Source: Pseudomonadota bacterium
GTDB lineage: Bacteria; Pseudomonadota; Gammaproteobacteria; Burkholderiales; Rhodocyclaceae
Reading direction: 5' to 3'
Assembly: GCA_018241665.1 (NCBI GenBank)
Contig: JAFEDK010000013.1
Span: 1 to 64,000 of the forward strand
DNA length: 64,000 nucleotides
In this document: positions 51,753 to 63,944 of the stretch, piece by piece
Layout: every line of letters begins with the position of its first letter
How positions within the stretch are numbered: the first letter of the stretch is position 1
Program-made: the position numbers and the translations under genes
The notes under the pieces: generated by a model
The model's database searches: none
What the model was told of the DNA's origin: nothing
The model's input: only the letters and a program-made list of their open reading frames with translations

Positions 51753-52706
51753 TCAGCCGTCTACTGCCTCTCCACGGTCTCCACGGAGGAAGCTCCGTGC
51801 CTCGCTGCCGGCAGCGAGGGCCAGCATCAGCGCGATGCGGGCCTTGGCGGGTGGCAGGTCGCCGGCGGTGAGCCAGCCTTCCCGGTCGTCGTCGGCGTTG
51901 GCGTTATGGTCCACCGGGCCGGCGCAGCGGCTGGCGCGCAGGATTGCCACGCCGTGTTCGCGGGCCCGGGCGAGGGCTGGCTGCCAGGCGGCGGGCACGC
52001 TGCCGTGGCCGGTGAGGGCCAGCACCAGGCCGCGGGCGCCGGCGGCGATGCAGGCATCGACCAGCTCAGCCGGCGCACCGGCGTAGCCCATCAGCACATC
52101 CACCCGCGGCAGCGTGGCCGGGCTCAGGTCGGCGCAGCGCCCGTCGGGGCGGCCGTCGGTCCATGGCCTCGCTGACTCGAAGGCGTCCAGCCCGGTCGTG
52201 CGGGCCTTGCCGAGCCAGCGCGCCGGGTAGGCGGTCCGGTTCATCACCGCCAGCACCCCCTTGCCCCGGGCGCTGGGGCTGGCCGCCAGACACACGGCGG
52301 CACGCAAGTTGGCCGGGCCGTCGGCCTGCGGGTGGTCGGCCGGGCGCATCGCGCCGGTCAGCACCACCGGCTTGTAGCCGGGCAGCGTGAGGTGCAGGAA
52401 GTAGGCGGTCTCTTCCAGCGTGTCGGTGCCGTGCAGGATCACGATGCCGTCTATCGCCGGGTCGGCCAGCGCGCGGCGCGCGGCAGCCAGGATCACCAGC
52501 CAGTCGGCCGGCGCCATGTCCTTGCTGTCGAGGGACAGGATCTGCTCGGCGCTCAGCTCGGCGGTGGCGTCCAGGCCGGGGACGGCCGCGAGGAGTTGTT
52601 CCACCGGACGTACGCCGGCCCGGTAACGGGGGCTGTCGGCGGCGGGATCGGCTTCGCCGGCGATGGTGCCGCCGGTGGCCAGCAGGTGGATGCGGGGAAG
52701 GGTCAT
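51753..52706 (-). CDS. L-asparaginase
   Basis: 317-residue enzyme that hydrolyses asparagine to aspartate and ammonia. Both signature sites of the asparaginase family are visible: LLATGGTIAGEAD near the N terminus (first catalytic Thr) and LHGTDTLEETAYFLHL (second catalytic Thr), plus SKDMAPADW upstream of it. There is no signal peptide, so it is probably cytoplasmic. It starts 11 bases after the glutamate/aspartate ATPase gene and is the last gene of that operon, which suggests a joint role in acidic amino acid and amide use. The frame runs open upstream into gltL but without meaning. Confidence 0.93.
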   Translation of the reverse strand: MTLPRIHLLATGGTIAGEADPAADSPRYRAGVRPVEQLLAAVPGLDATAELSAEQILSLDSKDMAPADWLVILAAARRALADPAIDGIVILHGTDTLEETAYFLHLTLPGYKPVVLTGAMRPADHPQADGPANLRAAVCLAASPSARGKGVLAVMNRTAYPARWLGKARTTGLDAFESARPWTDGRPDGRCADLSPATLPRVDVLMGYAGAPAELVDACIAAGARGLVLALTGHGSVPAAWQPALARAREHGVAILRASRCAGPVDHNANADDDREGWLTAGDLPPAKARIALMLALAAGSEARSFLRGDRGEAVDG

Positions 52707-52717
52707 GGCGCCGGCGT

Positions 52718-53446
<729 letters not shown>

Positions 53447-53461
53447 CTCGGGCTCCGGAAA

Positions 53462-54151
53462 TCAGTGCGCCACGTGGGCGTTGAGCTTTTTCTGGTAACG
53501 GCGGACCGCCTGGGAGGCCGCGAAGCAGATCACGAAATACACCGCGCCGGCGAACAGCAGCAACTCGACCAGTCGCCCGTCCCGGTCACCGACCTTGTAG
53601 GCGGCGCCGAAGAAGTCGGCCAGCGCCGACACATAGACCAGGGACGTATCCTGGAACAGCACGATGGCCTGGGTCAGCAACAGCGGCACCATGTTGCGGA
53701 AGGCCTGGGGCAGCACGACCAGGCGCATGGCCTGGGCGTAGCTCATGCCCAGCGCCGAGGCGGCGGAGATCTGCCCCTTCGGCACCGACTGGATGCCGGC
53801 GCGGATGATCTCGGAGTAGTAGGCCGCCTCGAACAGCGCGAAGCCGACCAGCGCCGAGGCCAGACGCACGTCGGTGCCGGCGTCCAGCTTGAATACGCCG
53901 CGCAGCACCTGAGGCACGATCAGGAAGAACCACAGCAGCACCATCACCAGCGGGATGGCGCGGAACAGATTGACGTAGCTGGCCGCCAGCCAGGCCAGCG
54001 GCTTGATGGAGGACAGGCGCGCCATCGCCAGCAGTGTGCCCCAGGCGATGCCGAACAGCACCGCGCAGGCGGTAATCTCGAGGGAGACCTTCATGCCTTC
54101 CCACAGGAAGGGCAGCGCGCCGGGAATCGAGGACCAGTCGAATTCGTACAT
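53462..54151 (-). CDS. gltK: GltK, glutamate/aspartate ABC transporter permease
   Basis: 229-residue inner-membrane permease of the polar amino acid (HisMQ) type with four to five hydrophobic segments and the EAA loop region around [20 protein letters not shown]. Its start is one base from the gltJ stop, so the pair is coupled. It precedes gltL by 15 bases. Confidence 0.92.
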   Translation of the reverse strand: MYEFDWSSIPGALPFLWEGMKVSLEITACAVLFGIAWGTLLAMARLSSIKPLAWLAASYVNLFRAIPLVMVLLWFFLIVPQVLRGVFKLDAGTDVRLASALVGFALFEAAYYSEIIRAGIQSVPKGQISAASALGMSYAQAMRLVVLPQAFRNMVPLLLTQAIVLFQDTSLVYVSALADFFGAAYKVGDRDGRLVELLLFAGAVYFVICFAASQAVRRYQKKLNAHVAH

Positions 54152-54152
54152 G

Positions 54153-54893
54153 TCACTTGCCTCCCAGGTAGCCCGGTACCCGCGTACGCGCCTCGACGAT
54201 GCGCATCAGCGCCATCACGATGACGTTGATGAGGAGGTAGAACAGGGTCACGGCGATGAAGGACTCGTAGGGCTGGGCGGTGTAGTCCACCAGCTGGCGG
54301 CCCTGGGCGGCCAGTTCGAGCAGGCCGATGGTCGAGCACACCGCCGAGTTCTTGAAGATGTTGAGGAATTCCGAGGTGAGCGGCGGCACGATCAGGCGGA
54401 AGGCCATTGGCAGCAGCACGTGGCGGTAGGTTTGTGGCAGCGTGAAGCCGAGGGCCAGGCCGGCGGCCTTCTGGCCGCGGGGCAGGGCTCCGATGCCGGC
54501 GCGGACCTGCTCGGCGACGCGGGCGCTGGTGAAGAAGGCCAGGCACAGCATGGCGGCCAGGAACTGCTGGGTCAGCGGCGCGAGCTGCTGCTTGAAGGCG
54601 TCGCCAAGGCCGAAGGGCAGGATCTCCGGCAGCACGAAGTACCAGCTGAACAGCTGCACCAGCAGCGGGGTATTGCGGAAGATCTCCACGTAGGCGGCGG
54701 CCAGGCCGGACAGGGCCTTGTTCGGCACGGTGCGCAGCACGCCGACCAGGCTGCCCAGTGCGAGGGCCAGCAGCCAGGCCGCCAGGGACAGTTCCACCGT
54801 CACCTGCAGGCCCGACAGCAGCCAGGCCAGATAGGTGGTTTCACCGGTCGGGACGGTACTGCCGAAAATGCTCCAGTTCCATTGGTAGCCCAT
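54153..54893 (-). CDS. gltJ: GltJ, glutamate/aspartate ABC transporter permease
   Basis: 246-residue inner-membrane permease of the same family as GltK, with the loop motif [20 protein letters not shown]. The first residues [10 protein letters not shown] match the usual GltJ start, and the ATG at 54893 follows an AAGGAAA ribosome site. A frame extension upstream lies in the repeat-containing spacer. The spacer between gltI and gltJ (152 bases) contains a perfect palindromic repeat pair. Confidence 0.92.
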   Translation of the reverse strand: MGYQWNWSIFGSTVPTGETTYLAWLLSGLQVTVELSLAAWLLALALGSLVGVLRTVPNKALSGLAAAYVEIFRNTPLLVQLFSWYFVLPEILPFGLGDAFKQQLAPLTQQFLAAMLCLAFFTSARVAEQVRAGIGALPRGQKAAGLALGFTLPQTYRHVLLPMAFRLIVPPLTSEFLNIFKNSAVCSTIGLLELAAQGRQLVDYTAQPYESFIAVTLFYLLINVIVMALMRIVEARTRVPGYLGGK

Positions 54894-54953
54894 CGGATTT
54901 CCTTTCGGGACGCGTTGCCGGGCAGGCGCTGGCGCTCCCTCCCCGCTCTCCAG

Positions 54954-55025
54954 CCGTAGGGGCGAATTCATTCGCCCTCCGTCGCTTGCATGGATGTCCG
55001 CGGGCGAATGAATTCGCCCCTACGG
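54954..55025. repeat. Paired palindromic repeat, locus D, inside the glt operon
   Basis: Perfect 24-bp inverted repeat (54954-54977 and 55002-55025) with a 24-base loop and the core GGGCGAATGAATTCGCCC. It lies in the spacer between gltI and gltJ, as REP elements do between malE and malF of E. coli. It could raise the level of the binding-protein mRNA over the permease mRNA. Confidence 0.92.
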
Positions 55026-55045
55026 TCAGTCCGCCCGTCGTGTCC

Positions 55046-55948
55046 TCAGTCGAAGGGCTTGTCGTTGGGGGCCTTGTAGAGCTTGATCATGGCGTCGGAG
55101 AGCGGGAAGTTGAGGTTCAGTCCCTTGGGGGGGATGGGCTGGGTGAACCACTTCTTGTAGATGGCTTCGGCTTCGCCGGAGGTCATGGCCTTGGCGAGGG
55201 CGGCATCGACGAGTTTCTTGAAGCCGGGGTCGTCCTTCCTGAGCATGCAGCCGTAGGCCTCGAAGCTCTGGGGCGTGCCGGTGACGACCCAGTCGGCGGG
55301 GCGCTTGGCCTTGGCCATTTCGCCGTAGAGGAGGGCGTCGTCCATCATGAAGGCGACGGCGCGGCCGGTCTCGAGGGTGAGGAAGGCCTCGCCGTGGTCC
55401 TTGGCGGAAATGATGTTCATGCCGAGCTTCTTGTCCTCGTTCATCTTGCGGATGAGTCGCTCGGAGGTGGTGCCGGCGGTGGTGACGACGTTCTTGCCGG
55501 CGAGCTCGGGGAAGTCCTTGATGCCGGAGTCCTTCTTGGTGAGCAGGCGGGTGCCGATGATGAAGAGGGTGTCGGAGAAGGCGACCTGGCGGGCGCGCTC
55601 GGCGTTATGGGTGGTGGAGCCGCACTCGATGTCGATGGTGCCGTTCTGGATCAGCGGGATGCGGTTCTGGGAGGTGACGGGTGTGAGCTTGACCTGCAGG
55701 GCGGGCAGCTTGAGGTTGGCTTTCACCGCGTCGACAACCTTGAGCATGAGCTCCTGGCTGTAGCCGACGACCTGCTGCTTGTCGTCGTAGTAGGAGAAGG
55801 GGATGGAGGATTCCCGGTGGCCCAGGGAGATGGTGCCGCTCTCCTTGATCTTCTTGAGGGTCGGCGATTCCTGGGCTGCGGCGGGCAGGGCGGTGAGGCC
55901 GGCGGTCAGGGCCAGGGCGACGAGGGCGAACTTGGGGGTACAGGACAT
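55046..55948 (-). CDS. gltI: GltI, glutamate/aspartate-binding protein
   Basis: 300-residue periplasmic solute-binding protein with a signal peptide (LVALALTAGLTALPAAAQ). The mature start matches GltI closely: SGTISLGHRESSIPFSYYDD and VVGYSQELMLKVVDAV. Lobe 2 contains GKNVVTTAGTTSERLIRKMN. It delivers acidic amino acids to the GltJK permease. It is the first gene of gltI-gltJ-gltK-gltL-asparaginase. Confidence 0.95.
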   Translation of the reverse strand: MSCTPKFALVALALTAGLTALPAAAQESPTLKKIKESGTISLGHRESSIPFSYYDDKQQVVGYSQELMLKVVDAVKANLKLPALQVKLTPVTSQNRIPLIQNGTIDIECGSTTHNAERARQVAFSDTLFIIGTRLLTKKDSGIKDFPELAGKNVVTTAGTTSERLIRKMNEDKKLGMNIISAKDHGEAFLTLETGRAVAFMMDDALLYGEMAKAKRPADWVVTGTPQSFEAYGCMLRKDDPGFKKLVDAALAKAMTSGEAEAIYKKWFTQPIPPKGLNLNFPLSDAMIKLYKAPNDKPFD

Positions 55949-56098
55949 GAGCGGCTTCCTCCACGGAATGTCGAACGATCACAGATCGGGTCTCCCGCCC
56001 GTCGCCCGGCGGCGCAGCAAGGCGGGGCGCGCCTCGGCGCGCATTCCGGGCATTGTAGCCCTCCCTGTTGCACCGCGGTGCTCGGCGGTTGTGCCGGA

Positions 56099-57916
56099 TC
56101 AGGCCGCGTCGATACGTGCGTGGATGGCCTTCAGGTCGGCTTCGTCGAGGGTTTCGCGGGTCAGCAGGTCGCGGGCCGTCTCCTCGAGGATCGTCCGGCG
56201 CGCGGCGAGGATCGCCAGGCTGCGCTCGAAGGCGGCGGCGACGATGCGGCGCACTGCGCAGTCGATCTCGCGGGCGGTCTCCTCGGAGTAGGCGCGCTCC
56301 TGCGGCGGCGCGGCGTTCTGGCCGAGGAAGTTGGCCTTGTCGGTGTCGTAGGCCACGTTGCCGAGCTCGGCGTCCATGCCGAAGCGCATGACGATGGAGC
56401 GGGCGATCGAGGTGACCTTCTGCAGGTCGTCGGCGGCGCCGGTGGACACTTCGCCGAAGATGATCTGCTCGGCGGCGCGGCCGCCCAGCAGCACCGCCAT
56501 CTTGTTCTCCAGCTCGGCGCGGGTCATCAGGAAGCGGTCTTCGGTGGGGCGCTGGATGGTGTAGCCGAGGGCGCCGACGCCGCGGGGGATGATGCTGATC
56601 TTGTGTACCGGGTCGGTGCCGGGAAGGCCCATCGCGACCAGCGCGTGGCCCATCTCGTGGTAGGCGACGACGGTGCGCTCGTGCTCGTTGAGGACGCGGT
56701 TCTTCTTCTCGAGGCCGGCGACGATGCGCTCGACGGCGACCGTGAAGTCCTCGACGGTGACTGCTTCGGCGTTGCGGCGGGTGGCGACCAGCGCCGCCTC
56801 GTTGCACAGGTTGGCCAGGTCGGCGCCGGAGAAGCCCGGCGTCAGCGCGGCGACCTTCTCGGCGTCGGTGTCCGGGGCGAGGGTGATCTTCTTCATGTGC
56901 ACCGCCAGGATCGCGATGCGGCCTTTCTTGTCGGGGCGGTCGACGAGTACCTGGCGGTCGAAGCGGCCGGCGCGCAGCAGGGCCGGGTCGAGCACCTCGG
57001 GGCGGTTGGTGGCGGCCAGCAGCACCAGGCCGGACGAGGAGTCGAAACCGTCCAGCTCCACCAGCAGCTGGTTCAGGGTCTGCTCCTTCTCGTCATGGCC
57101 GCCCATCGCGAAGGCGCCGCGGGCGCGGCCCATGGCGTCCAGCTCGTCGATGAAGATGATCGCCGGGGCCTTGGCGCGGGCCTGCTCGAAGAGGTCGCGC
57201 ACACGGGCGGCGCCGACGCCGACGAACATCTCGACGAACTCGGAGCCGGAGATCGAGAAGAAGGGCACGCCGGCCTCGCCGGCGACCGCCTTGGCGATCA
57301 GCGTCTTGCCGGTGCCTGGCGGGCCGACCAGCAGCACGCCCTTCGGCACGCGGCCGCCGAGGCGGCCGTAGCGCTGCGGGTCCTTCAGGAAGCCGACGAC
57401 TTCCTTCAGCTCGTCCTTGGCCTCGTCCACGCCGGCCACGTCCTCGAAGCTGACGCCGGTGTTGGCCGCCACATAGACCTTGGCCTTGCTCTTGCCGAGG
57501 TTCATGAAGCCGCCGCCGAGGCCCTGCTTGCCGGCGAACTTGCGCATCGCGAACATCCAGATGGCAACGAAGATGACGGCCGGCAGCACCCAGCCGAGGA
57601 TGTCGCGGAACAGGGTGTTTTCGACGACGCCGGTGAATTTGACGTCGTACTGGCCGAGGTCCTTGGCCAGCGCCGGATCGACGCGGGTGGTGACGAACTT
57701 CTGGCGGCCGTCCTGCAGAGGCTGCTTGAGGGTGCCCTGGATGGTGTTGTCGGCGATGGCGATCTCGGCCACCTCGCCGGCCTTCACCATGCGCTGGAAC
57801 TCGCTGTAGGGCACCGGCTCGACGGTGCGCATCTGCACCCACAGGTCATGCAGGGTGAAGATCGCGAACAGCGCGAAGACGAAGTACCAGAGGCTGAACT
57901 GGGTTTTCTTTTCCAT
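56099..57916 (-). CDS. FtsH-type AAA+ zinc protease (paralogue)
   Basis: 605-residue membrane-bound ATP-dependent protease. Two hydrophobic segments (about 7-25 and 100-125) flank a short periplasmic domain. The AAA module has [16 protein letters not shown] near 196, [15 protein letters not shown] and the second region of homology [10 protein letters not shown]. The protease zinc site is [11 protein letters not shown] near 419. The gene is not next to rlmE/folP, where the essential ftsH usually sits, and it differs in its start, so it is probably a second FtsH. The ATG at 57916 places the first segment at the normal position. It diverges from the TPR gene. Confidence 0.9.
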   Translation of the reverse strand: MEKKTQFSLWYFVFALFAIFTLHDLWVQMRTVEPVPYSEFQRMVKAGEVAEIAIADNTIQGTLKQPLQDGRQKFVTTRVDPALAKDLGQYDVKFTGVVENTLFRDILGWVLPAVIFVAIWMFAMRKFAGKQGLGGGFMNLGKSKAKVYVAANTGVSFEDVAGVDEAKDELKEVVGFLKDPQRYGRLGGRVPKGVLLVGPPGTGKTLIAKAVAGEAGVPFFSISGSEFVEMFVGVGAARVRDLFEQARAKAPAIIFIDELDAMGRARGAFAMGGHDEKEQTLNQLLVELDGFDSSSGLVLLAATNRPEVLDPALLRAGRFDRQVLVDRPDKKGRIAILAVHMKKITLAPDTDAEKVAALTPGFSGADLANLCNEAALVATRRNAEAVTVEDFTVAVERIVAGLEKKNRVLNEHERTVVAYHEMGHALVAMGLPGTDPVHKISIIPRGVGALGYTIQRPTEDRFLMTRAELENKMAVLLGGRAAEQIIFGEVSTGAADDLQKVTSIARSIVMRFGMDAELGNVAYDTDKANFLGQNAAPPQERAYSEETAREIDCAVRRIVAAAFERSLAILAARRTILEETARDLLTRETLDEADLKAIHARIDAA

Positions 57917-58122
57917 GGGGCTGGGCTGGGCGGCAATGCCTTCCATATGGAGCCGCAGTGGGCCATTTTCAAGCGGACCGCGCGGTCTGGAAGGATTTGT
58001 CCGGCTGCGTGACAACTTTCCTGGAGACTCCGCGACCGATTGCGAGTTCCGTCACGGGTGAGGGCGGGCGCCGCCGAGACAATGGCGGTCGTGGAAAAAT
58101 TCGCCCGGCCTGCCTGAACTTC

Positions 58123-60963
58123 ATGTCGTCCCTGACCCTGCGTTCCGCCCTGACTGCCCTCCGTGCCCCGGCCCTTGTCCTGCTGATGTGTTGTGGCCCG
58201 GCCAGCTCCGCGGCCTTTGCCGCCGTGCAGGGGGCGAATGGCCAGGCCGCCCGTTATTACCAGGATGCGAGCGGACGCTTTGCCCGCAAGGACTTTGCCG
58301 GCGCCATCATCCAGGCCCGCAATGCGATCCAGCAGGAGCCGCGCTTGCTGGCGGCCCACCTGCTGCTCGGCAAGGCCTTGCTGAAGGACGGCCAGGCCGC
58401 CGCCGCGGAGGCCGAGTTCGAGCGTGCCCTGGAGTTCGGTGCGGGCATGGCCGAGATCGCCCAGCCATATGGCACGGCGCTGATGATGTTCGGCAAGAGC
58501 GAGAAGCTGCTCCAGCGCATCCGGCCCGACGGGCTGTCCGCCGGCCCGCGGGCCGAAGTCCTGGCCATGCGGGCCACCGCCCATGCCGACCTCGGGAACA
58601 TGCCTGAAGCCTTCCGTGCGATCGAAGCGGCACGCCAGGCCGACCCGAAATCCCTGGCCCCGTTGCGCGCCGAAATCGACCTGGCCCTGCGCGACCGCAA
58701 CGGGGCGCGGGCCCGCAAGGCCCTCGATACCGCGCTGGGGATGGCCCCGGCCGATCCCCAGCTGCTCCATCTGAAGGGCACTCTCCTGCAGTCCGGAGGC
58801 GATGTGCGGGGGGCGCTGGATTACTTCGGCAAGGCCCTCGCGGCTGATCCCCGGCAGCTCGATGCGCTGATCGCCCGTGCATCCCTGCTGCTGGATCTGC
58901 AGCGGCCGGACGAGGCCATGCGCGACCTGGATCTGGCAGGCGGCCTGGTTCAGCGCGAGCCCCGCGTGGCCTACCTCCGCAGCCTGGTCTATGCCGCGCG
59001 TGGCGACAGCAAGGCATCGCGCGCCCAGCTCGAGGAGGTGACAGCGCTGGTGGATATCCTGCCGGACGACTTCGTCACGCGGCAACCGCCGCTCCTGATG
59101 CTGGGCGGGCTGGCGTCCTACGCGACGGCGCGCGGTGAGCGGGCCCGGATGCTGCTCGAACGCTACGTGCAGCGCATGCCGAACGATCCGGCCGGCCGCA
59201 AGCTGCTCGCCAACATCTACCTGGAGGCGGGCGACAGCGCCCGCGTCGCTGATCTGCTCGAGCCGATGCTGCGCTCCGGCGATGTGGATCCCCAGGCCCT
59301 GACTACCCTGGCGGCGCTGCGCATGCAGCAGCGGCGCTACCGGGAGGCGGCGGAGGCACTGGAGGCCGCCGCCCGCGTCTCCGGCGATCATCCGGGCATC
59401 ATGGCCCAGCGGGGCTTTGCGCTGCTCGGCAGCCAGCAGTCGGATCTGGGGCTGCAGGCCCTGCGCCGTGCCTTCGACAAGGAGCCGCGCCAGATCAACG
59501 TGGCCTCGGCCCTGAGTACCCTCTATCTGCGCCGCGGGGATCACCGCGCCGCGCTACAGGTTGCCGAGACTTTGGTGAAGGGGCTGCCCGGAGAGGGGCT
59601 GGCCTACAACCTGCTGGGGGCCGTGCAGGCTGCCAGCGGCCGGCCGGTCGAGGCACGCAACGCCTATCTCAAGGCGGTGGCCCTGGCGCCCGGGCTGGTC
59701 CCGGCGCAGCTCAACCTCGCCCGCATGGACGTGGCCGAGGAGCGGTTGGACGCTGCCCGCCAGCGCCTGACCGCGCTGCTCGCCCGGCAGCCCCAGCACG
59801 TCCAGGCCATGACCGAGTTGGCACGGGTGGAACAGCGGGCAGGTCGTATCGGGGCTGCCCAGACTTTGCTGGAGCAGGCCTGGGCGAAGGCGCCCGGAGA
59901 CGTCCAGGTCGGGCTCGAATTGCTGGCGGTGTATCGGCCCCTGAACAAGCCCGCCGCCGCGCTGGTGATCGCCCGTCAATTGACTGCCGCCCGTCCTGAC
60001 GATCCGGTGGTGACCGGGGCGCTGGGGCGGGCCGCGCTGGCCACCGGCGACCTGGCGACTGCCAGGGCCGCGTTCTCGACGCTGGCCCGTCTGGTGGGCA
60101 AGGACGCCGAGCGCCTGGTCGAGGTCGGGCGCCTGCAACTCCAGGCCGGTGCGCCGATCGAGGCGGCGGCGAGCGCCGAAAAGGCCCTGGCTGCCCGAGC
60201 GGGCTTCGAACCGGCCCTGGTCCTGCAGGCCGAGGCGGAGCTGGCGGCAGGCCACGTACCGCGCGCCGAAGGCTTGCAGCAGGCACTCGCCCGCCGTACT
60301 GCCAACGGCGCCGAAGCCTTGCGCCTGGCGGGCGACATTGCGCTGGCCCGGCGCCAGCCGGCGGAGGCCCGGCGCCTGTATCTGGCCGCGCTCGGCAAGA
60401 GTCCGTCGGCGCCGCTGGTGCTGCAGGCCGTCAACGCGTCCTTCCGGGCCGGGGAGGGCGACAAGGGCGTCACCCTGCTCGAAGACTGGCTGCGTGCCCA
60501 TCCGGACGATGTGCCGGTGCATGCCGCTGCGGCCGAGGCCTATTTGCGCCTGAACCGACTGGGCGAAGCCCGCAAGGCCTACGAATGGCTGATTGCCAGG
60601 GATCCGCAGAACGCGGAGGTGGCCAACAACCTGGCCCAGGTACTGCTGCGCCAGAACGACCGCGGCGCCGTGGCGATGGCCGAACGGGCTGCCCGCGCCG
60701 CGCCGGGCGATGCCAATGTGCTGGATACCCTCGGGTGGGTGCGGGTGCGCAACGGGGTGATGGACGGTGGTTTGCAAAACCTGCGGGATGCGAGCCAGCG
60801 GGCGCCCGAATCCCGTGACATCCGCTATCACCTGGCCTGGGCCTTGGACCGTATCGGCCGCAAGGATGAAGCCCGGGCCGAACTGGCTGCCGCGCTGCGT
60901 GCCGGGGGAGAGTTCGACAGTGCCCAGGAGGCGCAACAGTTGCGCAGGAGCTTGGGTTTGTGA
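58123..60963 (+). CDS. prsT: PrsT-like TPR protein of the PEP-CTERM system
   Basis: 946-residue exported protein made almost wholly of tetratricopeptide repeats (for example ALDYFGKALAADPRQLDALI, VANNLAQVLLRQNDRGAVAM). It has an N-terminal signal peptide (LRAPALVLLMCCGPASSAAFA) whose Cys pair might act as a lipobox, though the context is not canonical. Length, repeat pattern and start match the PEP-CTERM/exosortase-associated TPR lipoprotein PrsT. It lacks the exopolysaccharide and exosortase genes that usually surround it. The ATG at 58123 was chosen for the signal peptide. Confidence 0.75.
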   Translation: MSSLTLRSALTALRAPALVLLMCCGPASSAAFAAVQGANGQAARYYQDASGRFARKDFAGAIIQARNAIQQEPRLLAAHLLLGKALLKDGQAAAAEAEFERALEFGAGMAEIAQPYGTALMMFGKSEKLLQRIRPDGLSAGPRAEVLAMRATAHADLGNMPEAFRAIEAARQADPKSLAPLRAEIDLALRDRNGARARKALDTALGMAPADPQLLHLKGTLLQSGGDVRGALDYFGKALAADPRQLDALIARASLLLDLQRPDEAMRDLDLAGGLVQREPRVAYLRSLVYAARGDSKASRAQLEEVTALVDILPDDFVTRQPPLLMLGGLASYATARGERARMLLERYVQRMPNDPAGRKLLANIYLEAGDSARVADLLEPMLRSGDVDPQALTTLAALRMQQRRYREAAEALEAAARVSGDHPGIMAQRGFALLGSQQSDLGLQALRRAFDKEPRQINVASALSTLYLRRGDHRAALQVAETLVKGLPGEGLAYNLLGAVQAASGRPVEARNAYLKAVALAPGLVPAQLNLARMDVAEERLDAARQRLTALLARQPQHVQAMTELARVEQRAGRIGAAQTLLEQAWAKAPGDVQVGLELLAVYRPLNKPAAALVIARQLTAARPDDPVVTGALGRAALATGDLATARAAFSTLARLVGKDAERLVEVGRLQLQAGAPIEAAASAEKALAARAGFEPALVLQAEAELAAGHVPRAEGLQQALARRTANGAEALRLAGDIALARRQPAEARRLYLAALGKSPSAPLVLQAVNASFRAGEGDKGVTLLEDWLRAHPDDVPVHAAAAEAYLRLNRLGEARKAYEWLIARDPQNAEVANNLAQVLLRQNDRGAVAMAERAARAAPGDANVLDTLGWVRVRNGVMDGGLQNLRDASQRAPESRDIRYHLAWALDRIGRKDEARAELAAALRAGGEFDSAQEAQQLRRSLGL

Positions 60964-61109
60964 GCAGCCTGATGCAGCCGGACTTCCGCGCCGATACCTG
61001 ATCTTTCAGATTTTTGAGATTTTTGTCAGCTTTGTGAAATCCATCCTGGGGTATCACCATTCACTCCGTTTATCGTGAGCGGCAAACAGATGATTAGATA
61101 AGGTTTGTG

Positions 61110-61976
61110 ATGTCCAAGAGCGTAATCAGGTCTCTCGTCGTGTTCGGACTTGCCATGTCCGGTGCTCTCCAGGCGCATGCCGCGACCAGCTGGAGCTTCA
61201 CTACCGGTGGAACGGAGTCCGGTGGCGGCAATTTTGGCAACACGCGTAGCTATACGTCCGGGGTGGGCAGCAAGGTGGCTGTGTCGGCGTGGTCGGACAC
61301 GAAGAATGCGTCGACAGGTGGCGTCAAGAATGCCTACATCGAGAGCGCCTATCTTGGATCGTGGGCGGGCGGTCTTGGCGTCACTAACCGCGATGGCGCC
61401 AACGGTGCCGGAGACAAGAACGAGGGGACGATTGCGCTCACTCAGGCGCCCGGCCATACGATGGATAACGACAGCCGCTACGACTCGATGCTTTTCGACT
61501 TCGGCGGGAAGGCCGCCAAGCTCAACAGCGTGACGGTCGGCTGGTGGACCGGCGACTCCGACATCACGGTGCTGGCCTACACGGGGAAAGGGACGCCCAC
61601 CTTCATGTCCGCCGATCAGGGGTATGCCGCGTTGCTGAGCAGCGGGTGGAGCGTGGTGAAGAGCTCGGCGGGTAAGACCGGCACGGCGCACTATTCCAAT
61701 GCCGCCGGTGGCGCTCCCACGGAGTCCACCAACGCGGCCAAGTATGTCCCGCTGGCGGTGAATGATCTGAACATCAGCGCTCGCTACTGGCTGGTCGGTG
61801 CGCTCAATACACTCGTGCAGTCGCTGCCGACCGGTACCTCGGTCAACAAGGGCGATGATTACGTCAAGATTGCCGGCGTGAGTGCCACCTTCGATACGCC
61901 CGAGCCCTCCAGCATGGTGCTCGCGAGTGGCGCCCTGGCAGGGGTTGTCCTGATGCGCCGGCGCCGGAAGGGCTGA
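61110..61976 (+). CDS. Second PEP-CTERM-anchored secreted protein
   Basis: 288-residue exported protein with a signal peptide (VVFGLAMSGALQAHAA) and a C-terminal PEP-CTERM signal: TPEPSSMVLASGALAGVVLM followed by RRRRKG. The mature part is Gly/Ser/Thr/Asn-rich with WSDTKN and GWWTGDSDITVLAYTG stretches; it resembles the family of exosortase-target exosystem proteins in composition, but I recognise no domain. The ATG at 61110 lies 6 bases after AAGG, with a GTG just before it. It follows prsT and ends at a terminator. Confidence 0.85.
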   Translation: MSKSVIRSLVVFGLAMSGALQAHAATSWSFTTGGTESGGGNFGNTRSYTSGVGSKVAVSAWSDTKNASTGGVKNAYIESAYLGSWAGGLGVTNRDGANGAGDKNEGTIALTQAPGHTMDNDSRYDSMLFDFGGKAAKLNSVTVGWWTGDSDITVLAYTGKGTPTFMSADQGYAALLSSGWSVVKSSAGKTGTAHYSNAAGGAPTESTNAAKYVPLAVNDLNISARYWLVGALNTLVQSLPTGTSVNKGDDYVKIAGVSATFDTPEPSSMVLASGALAGVVLMRRRRKG

Positions 61977-62000
61977 CGGGCCCTGGCGATGCCCGGATGA

Positions 62001-62036
62001 AAAAAAGAACGGCACCTTCGAGGTGCCGTTCTTGTT
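62001..62036. terminator. Bidirectional terminator between PEP-CTERM and helicase genes
   Basis: A 13-bp stem AAGAACGGCACCT/AGGTGCCGTTCTT with a 3-base loop has A-rich and T-rich flanks. It can end transcription of the plus-strand PEP-CTERM gene and the minus-strand helicase gene. Confidence 0.88.
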
Positions 62037-62081
62037 TGGGCGCCTGATCAGCCCCGCGGGGGCGGGGCTGTGTGGCGTGAC

Positions 62082-63944
<1,863 letters not shown>

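Noticed and set aside
54758-58012. A 1084-codon plus-strand frame opposite gltJ, gltI and the FtsH-type gene
   Set aside because: It crosses several real genes and a repeat, has no plausible start signal, and reads as shadow coding.
60990-60998. GCCGATAC upstream of the second PEP-CTERM gene, resembling a sigma-28 -10 element
   Set aside because: There is no TAAA-like element at the required distance, and the gene has no link with motility.
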